From a virus, in the IMG/VR virus record IMGVR_UViG_3300025770_000076, positions 1 through 27,944 of that record: a stretch of 27,944 nucleotides of DNA; one strand, given 5' to 3'. A program made the position numbers and the translations under genes. Below the pieces are notes generated by a model. That model searched no databases, had not been told where the DNA came from, and was given only the letters and a program-made list of their open reading frames with translations. Of this stretch, positions 25,692-27,944 are shown piece by piece; positions within the stretch are counted from its first letter, which is position 1, and each line of letters opens with the position of its first letter.

Positions 25692-26957
25692 TCATCCTTT
25701 TTCGCTGAGATTGTAGATTTTTTTTACCACCAGAGACTTCAACGTCTCACGAATGCCCATTGTCTTTACTTTGTTAATCTCCATCTGCATTTTTTCCATG
25801 TTTTTTTTGAGTTCTATGTTTTTCTCTTCTTCTTGACTTAGCCTCTCTGTGAGAGTTTTTATTTTTATGTTTTTTTCTATCAGCTTTTCATGGTGTGCTG
25901 CGGTGCCGCTTTTTTGTTGGACATTGAAATCCTGTCTCGCTGCTGGATTACTTTCGGATTTAATTCTTTTTAATACGTCCCCTGAAAAGTCGCTTCCGTA
26001 TATGCTCTTAAACTCATTAGCGTACATCTTATAAAAGCTTCCTTCTTTTCTTTGTTTCGCTAGCTCAAAAAAGTGTTCAGCCTTATTTTTGCCGACGGCT
26101 TGATGAAACCTGCGAATCAATATGGAAAGAACGCTCCATATCATATTTGAATATGAGTTTGATGTATGCTTTGCTGCTGAGTTATGCCTTACTTTCATCC
26201 CTATCAGGTCTTCCATTTTTTGGGTCATGCTTCGAAACATTTCGTCTGCTTGACTCTTTGATATCCCTCCGCTTTCCTCTGTGGCAATAGCAACGGCGTC
26301 ATACCAAAAAACTGCCTCACCAAGAAAGAAAAGCTGCTTTATTGGTTGCCTTACTGCGCAGTGGTGCTTTGTCCTCAGCCACTCTGCCTGAACATCCAGT
26401 GGCTCACAGTCTGGCTGCTCTCTGTGGCACAAATCGCACAGAAGAAGATAATTTCCTGGTTCATTAACTATTGTGTCCAGGTTTTTATCTTTTGCATATT
26501 CCTGGGGAATTATGTGGCACCTTGTTAACTTCTGCACTGGAGCAAGACACGCCCAACATGTATCCCTAGCTGTTTCCAAAACAAGTTCTTCTCCGTTGTC
26601 TCTGAATTTATTATGAATAACAGCGTGAATATCGGGTGACTCTAAGTCGAAAAGAGCCTCCGCAATTCGGCTTTGTGAAGGCATATTCTTTCTAAGGTCT
26701 TTCTTTTTTGCTTTTAAACGCGCACCTTCACGTCTTAAGTTTGATTCTTTTCTTTCTTTTGCCTCCATCGCTCGCAAAACCTCCGCCCTGCTAAGGAGAA
26801 GGGGAGAAGTTGACGAAGAATATGGCCCCCTTTGATCGCTAATAAACCCCTCTCTCTTCCATCTTCTTATTGTGTGGGCAGCTTTTCCGGTTATCTCACA
26901 GGCTTTTCTAAGCGTGATAATTTCATCGCCTTCTAGGTGCTCTTTTAAGGTTTCCAT
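25692..26957 (-). CDS. HTH + HNH nuclease + coiled-coil protein
   Basis: The start at 26957 is supported by GGAGG nine bases upstream; a longer in-frame start at 27005 lacks that. The 421-residue protein has three parts. Residues about 13-65 form a helix-turn-helix of MerR/excisionase type (LRKACEITGKAAHTIRRWKREG). Residues about 134-180 form an HNH nuclease core: C134-x2-C137, H148 in RCHIIP, N169 in GNYLLL, and C174-x2-C177-H178, with the four Cys forming the structural zinc site. Residues about 355-400 form a charged coiled coil (KLIEKNIKIKTLTERLSQ; EEEKNIELKKNMEKMQ). HNH proteins cut DNA as homing, packaging or defence nucleases; the HTH suggests site-directed binding and the coiled coil dimerisation. 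The gene appears more AT-rich than the tail genes. Which role applies is not visible. Confidence 0.72.
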   Translation of the reverse strand: METLKEHLEGDEIITLRKACEITGKAAHTIRRWKREGFISDQRGPYSSSTSPLLLSRAEVLRAMEAKERKESNLRREGARLKAKKKDLRKNMPSQSRIAEALFDLESPDIHAVIHNKFRDNGEELVLETARDTCWACLAPVQKLTRCHIIPQEYAKDKNLDTIVNEPGNYLLLCDLCHREQPDCEPLDVQAEWLRTKHHCAVRQPIKQLFFLGEAVFWYDAVAIATEESGGISKSQADEMFRSMTQKMEDLIGMKVRHNSAAKHTSNSYSNMIWSVLSILIRRFHQAVGKNKAEHFFELAKQRKEGSFYKMYANEFKSIYGSDFSGDVLKRIKSESNPAARQDFNVQQKSGTAAHHEKLIEKNIKIKTLTERLSQEEEKNIELKKNMEKMQMEINKVKTMGIRETLKSLVVKKIYNLSEKG

Positions 26958-27442
26958 ACCCTTTGTCCTCCCTTTAGTGTGACGTAGTAGCAGGCATGTG
27001 AACAAAACTTGCGGTCCTGTCCCCGTTGCCCTGTGAATCTCTTACCGCACGTCTTGCAGGTCAGTGTTTTTGCACCACCGTGCTCGTTTAGGTGGCACGT
27101 CCGGCAAATCCACTCGACGTCAAGTGGCTTGTCGTAATCATGGTGATGACCATGGATCTCTCGTGATACGTGTTTCTTGTTACACTTCTCACACTTTTCT
27201 GGCTTGTCTATTTCCCCACGCTTAACCGCTCTGTCGAGCTTCCCGTGGGCTCTCTTCTTCTTGTTGTGAAGGTCTCTTTCTTCGTCGGTCATTCTTGCCG
27301 CACGTTCTCTTCTCCTCGCGGTATCCATCTCGTACTTACACGGCTTGCACCACGAACTCAGACCGTCCGTCGATGCCTTCTTTTTGTGGAAGTCAGCATG
27401 TGGCTTGGCCGATTTGCACTTTGAGCATTCCTTTGTTTTCAT
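26945..27442 (-). CDS. HNH endonuclease with three zinc modules
   Basis: This 165-residue protein begins with a zinc ribbon (C6-x2-C9 ... C32-x2-C35; ECSKCKSAKPHADFHKKK) of the type common at the start of phage HNH proteins. Then comes the HNH core: C84-x2-C87, IHGHHHDYDKPLDVEW (residues 96-111), and C113-x2-C116-H117. A third Cys4 motif (C129-x2-C132 ... C147-x3-C151) ends the protein. The invariant HH.DY.KPL pattern is typical of HNH endonucleases found in phages. AAGGGG precedes the ATG. The 3' end overlaps the next gene's start by 13 bases and contains that gene's GGAGG, so expression is probably coupled. The role may be homing or packaging-related cleavage; context does not decide. Confidence 0.85.
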   Translation of the reverse strand: MKTKECSKCKSAKPHADFHKKKASTDGLSSWCKPCKYEMDTARRRERAARMTDEERDLHNKKKRAHGKLDRAVKRGEIDKPEKCEKCNKKHVSREIHGHHHDYDKPLDVEWICRTCHLNEHGGAKTLTCKTCGKRFTGQRGQDRKFCSHACYYVTLKGGQRVWKP

Positions 27443-27514
27443 ATGTACCCCTTACTTCCACCACTGGTCATGCTTTTTTCTTTTTATCATTGCCGTTCCC
27501 TTTTATTTTTATGC

Positions 27515-27944
27515 TTACAATGACCCCACCTTCAGGGGTGCCTTAAAGATATCGTTCACAGTGCTAAAGGAGGCCCCGTCAAGGGAGCGGCCCTCGCCAC
27601 ACGATGCCCAGACCTGGCCAGAGAAAGAAATTTTCCACCCGTCTGTGACCGGCACGTAGCCCGGTATGATCAACTCGCCCACCATCGAATACCTTAACGA
27701 GCACATCATTGCCTTGTAGGCCGGTTTAAGTTCGCCGTTACAGTCAAACGCAAATCTTCTTTCGCGGATAAACGATAAGTTTGAGAAAACTAATGTAAAC
27801 GCGGTAGAAAATTTTCTTCCAGACCTGGAGTATATAGATTCTTGATATGTTTGAGACTGCCTCAATGTCTTTCTTATTTTCTTTACCTGCCCTCTGGTGT
27901 TCATAAGGTCAAAGTGTTTCACTTCGACGCCAAAAGGCTTCTCT
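27515..27944 (-). CDS. unrecognised protein, N-terminus cut by window edge
   Basis: The frame is open from the right edge of the window down to a TAA at 27515-27517. A GTG at 27920-27922 could be read as a start, but the frame stays open upstream of it (EKPFGVE precedes), and no ribosome binding site is visible, so a truncated gene is more likely. The visible ~143 residues contain no known motif; the C-terminus (WKISFSGQVWAS, then SLDGASFSTVNDIF) looks beta-rich. The 72 bases between this stop and the HNH gene are A-rich and hold the HNH ribosome binding site and nothing else convincing. Confidence 0.55.
   Translation of the reverse strand, partial: EKPFGVEVKHFDLMNTRGQVKKIRKTLRQSQTYQESIYSRSGRKFSTAFTLVFSNLSFIRERRFAFDCNGELKPAYKAMMCSLRYSMVGELIIPGYVPVTDGWKISFSGQVWASCGEGRSLDGASFSTVNDIFKAPLKVGSL

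Noticed and set aside
27452-27490. Minus-strand 12-codon open frame just before the HNH ribosome binding site, as leader peptide
   Set aside because: Very short, Lys-rich from an A-rich stretch, and no attenuator structure accompanies it.

Overview
The window is the tail, host-recognition and lysis region of a tailed bacteriophage (or prophage) genome, followed by a block of opposite-strand accessory genes. Gene order (tail tube, frameshifting tail assembly chaperones, very long tape measure, distal tail/hub proteins, fibres, lysis) is that of a long non-contractile (siphovirus-type) tail; no sheath protein is visible. Strong Shine-Dalgarno sequences (AGGAGG/GGAGG) and many stop/start overlaps indicate a bacterial host. 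The host cannot be named from this sequence.

Plus strand, 1-24906, is one dense, co-directional set of genes. It begins with the 3' end of a tail-tube-like gene (1-102) and a paralogous complete tail tube gene (112-711). A hairpin separates these from the two-part tail assembly chaperone (764-1644), whose second part is reached by a -1 ribosomal frameshift. The 1972-residue tape measure follows (1647-7565). Next come two paralogous distal-tail proteins (7565-8587; 8584-10863, the second enlarged by two LamG-like domains), a small protein, and a 1127-residue hub protein with an N-terminal LamG-like domain and a C-terminal C1q-like domain (11111-14494). The adhesion region contains a beta-helix protein, a C1q/collagen-like fibre, a tiny Cys/His protein, an 800-residue repeat protein, an Ig-like protein, a second beta-helix protein, a small protein and a BppU-like protein (14542-23791). 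The plus strand ends with a lysis cassette: holin candidate, unknown small protein, and an N-acetylmuramoyl-L-alanine amidase with intact catalytic residues (23794-24906).

Minus strand, 27944-24919, is a convergent gene block transcribed toward the lysis genes: a gene cut by the window edge, an HNH nuclease with three Cys-rich zinc modules, a larger HTH + HNH + coiled-coil protein that overlaps it by 13 nt, and two unrecognised small genes. The HTH-HNH gene looks clearly more AT-rich than the tail genes.

Most notable: (1) the repeat protein at 18362-20764, whose repeats are nearly identical in amino acids but spelled with different synonymous codons almost everywhere; (2) insertion of a LamG-like lectin domain into one copy of a duplicated distal tail protein; (3) the -1 frameshift site, with an atypical slippery sequence and a possible pseudoknot; (4) the HTH-HNH-coiled-coil protein. 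I found no RNA genes, CRISPR arrays, insertion sequences, attachment sites or convincing promoters. No stretch longer than 300 bases lacks a gene.
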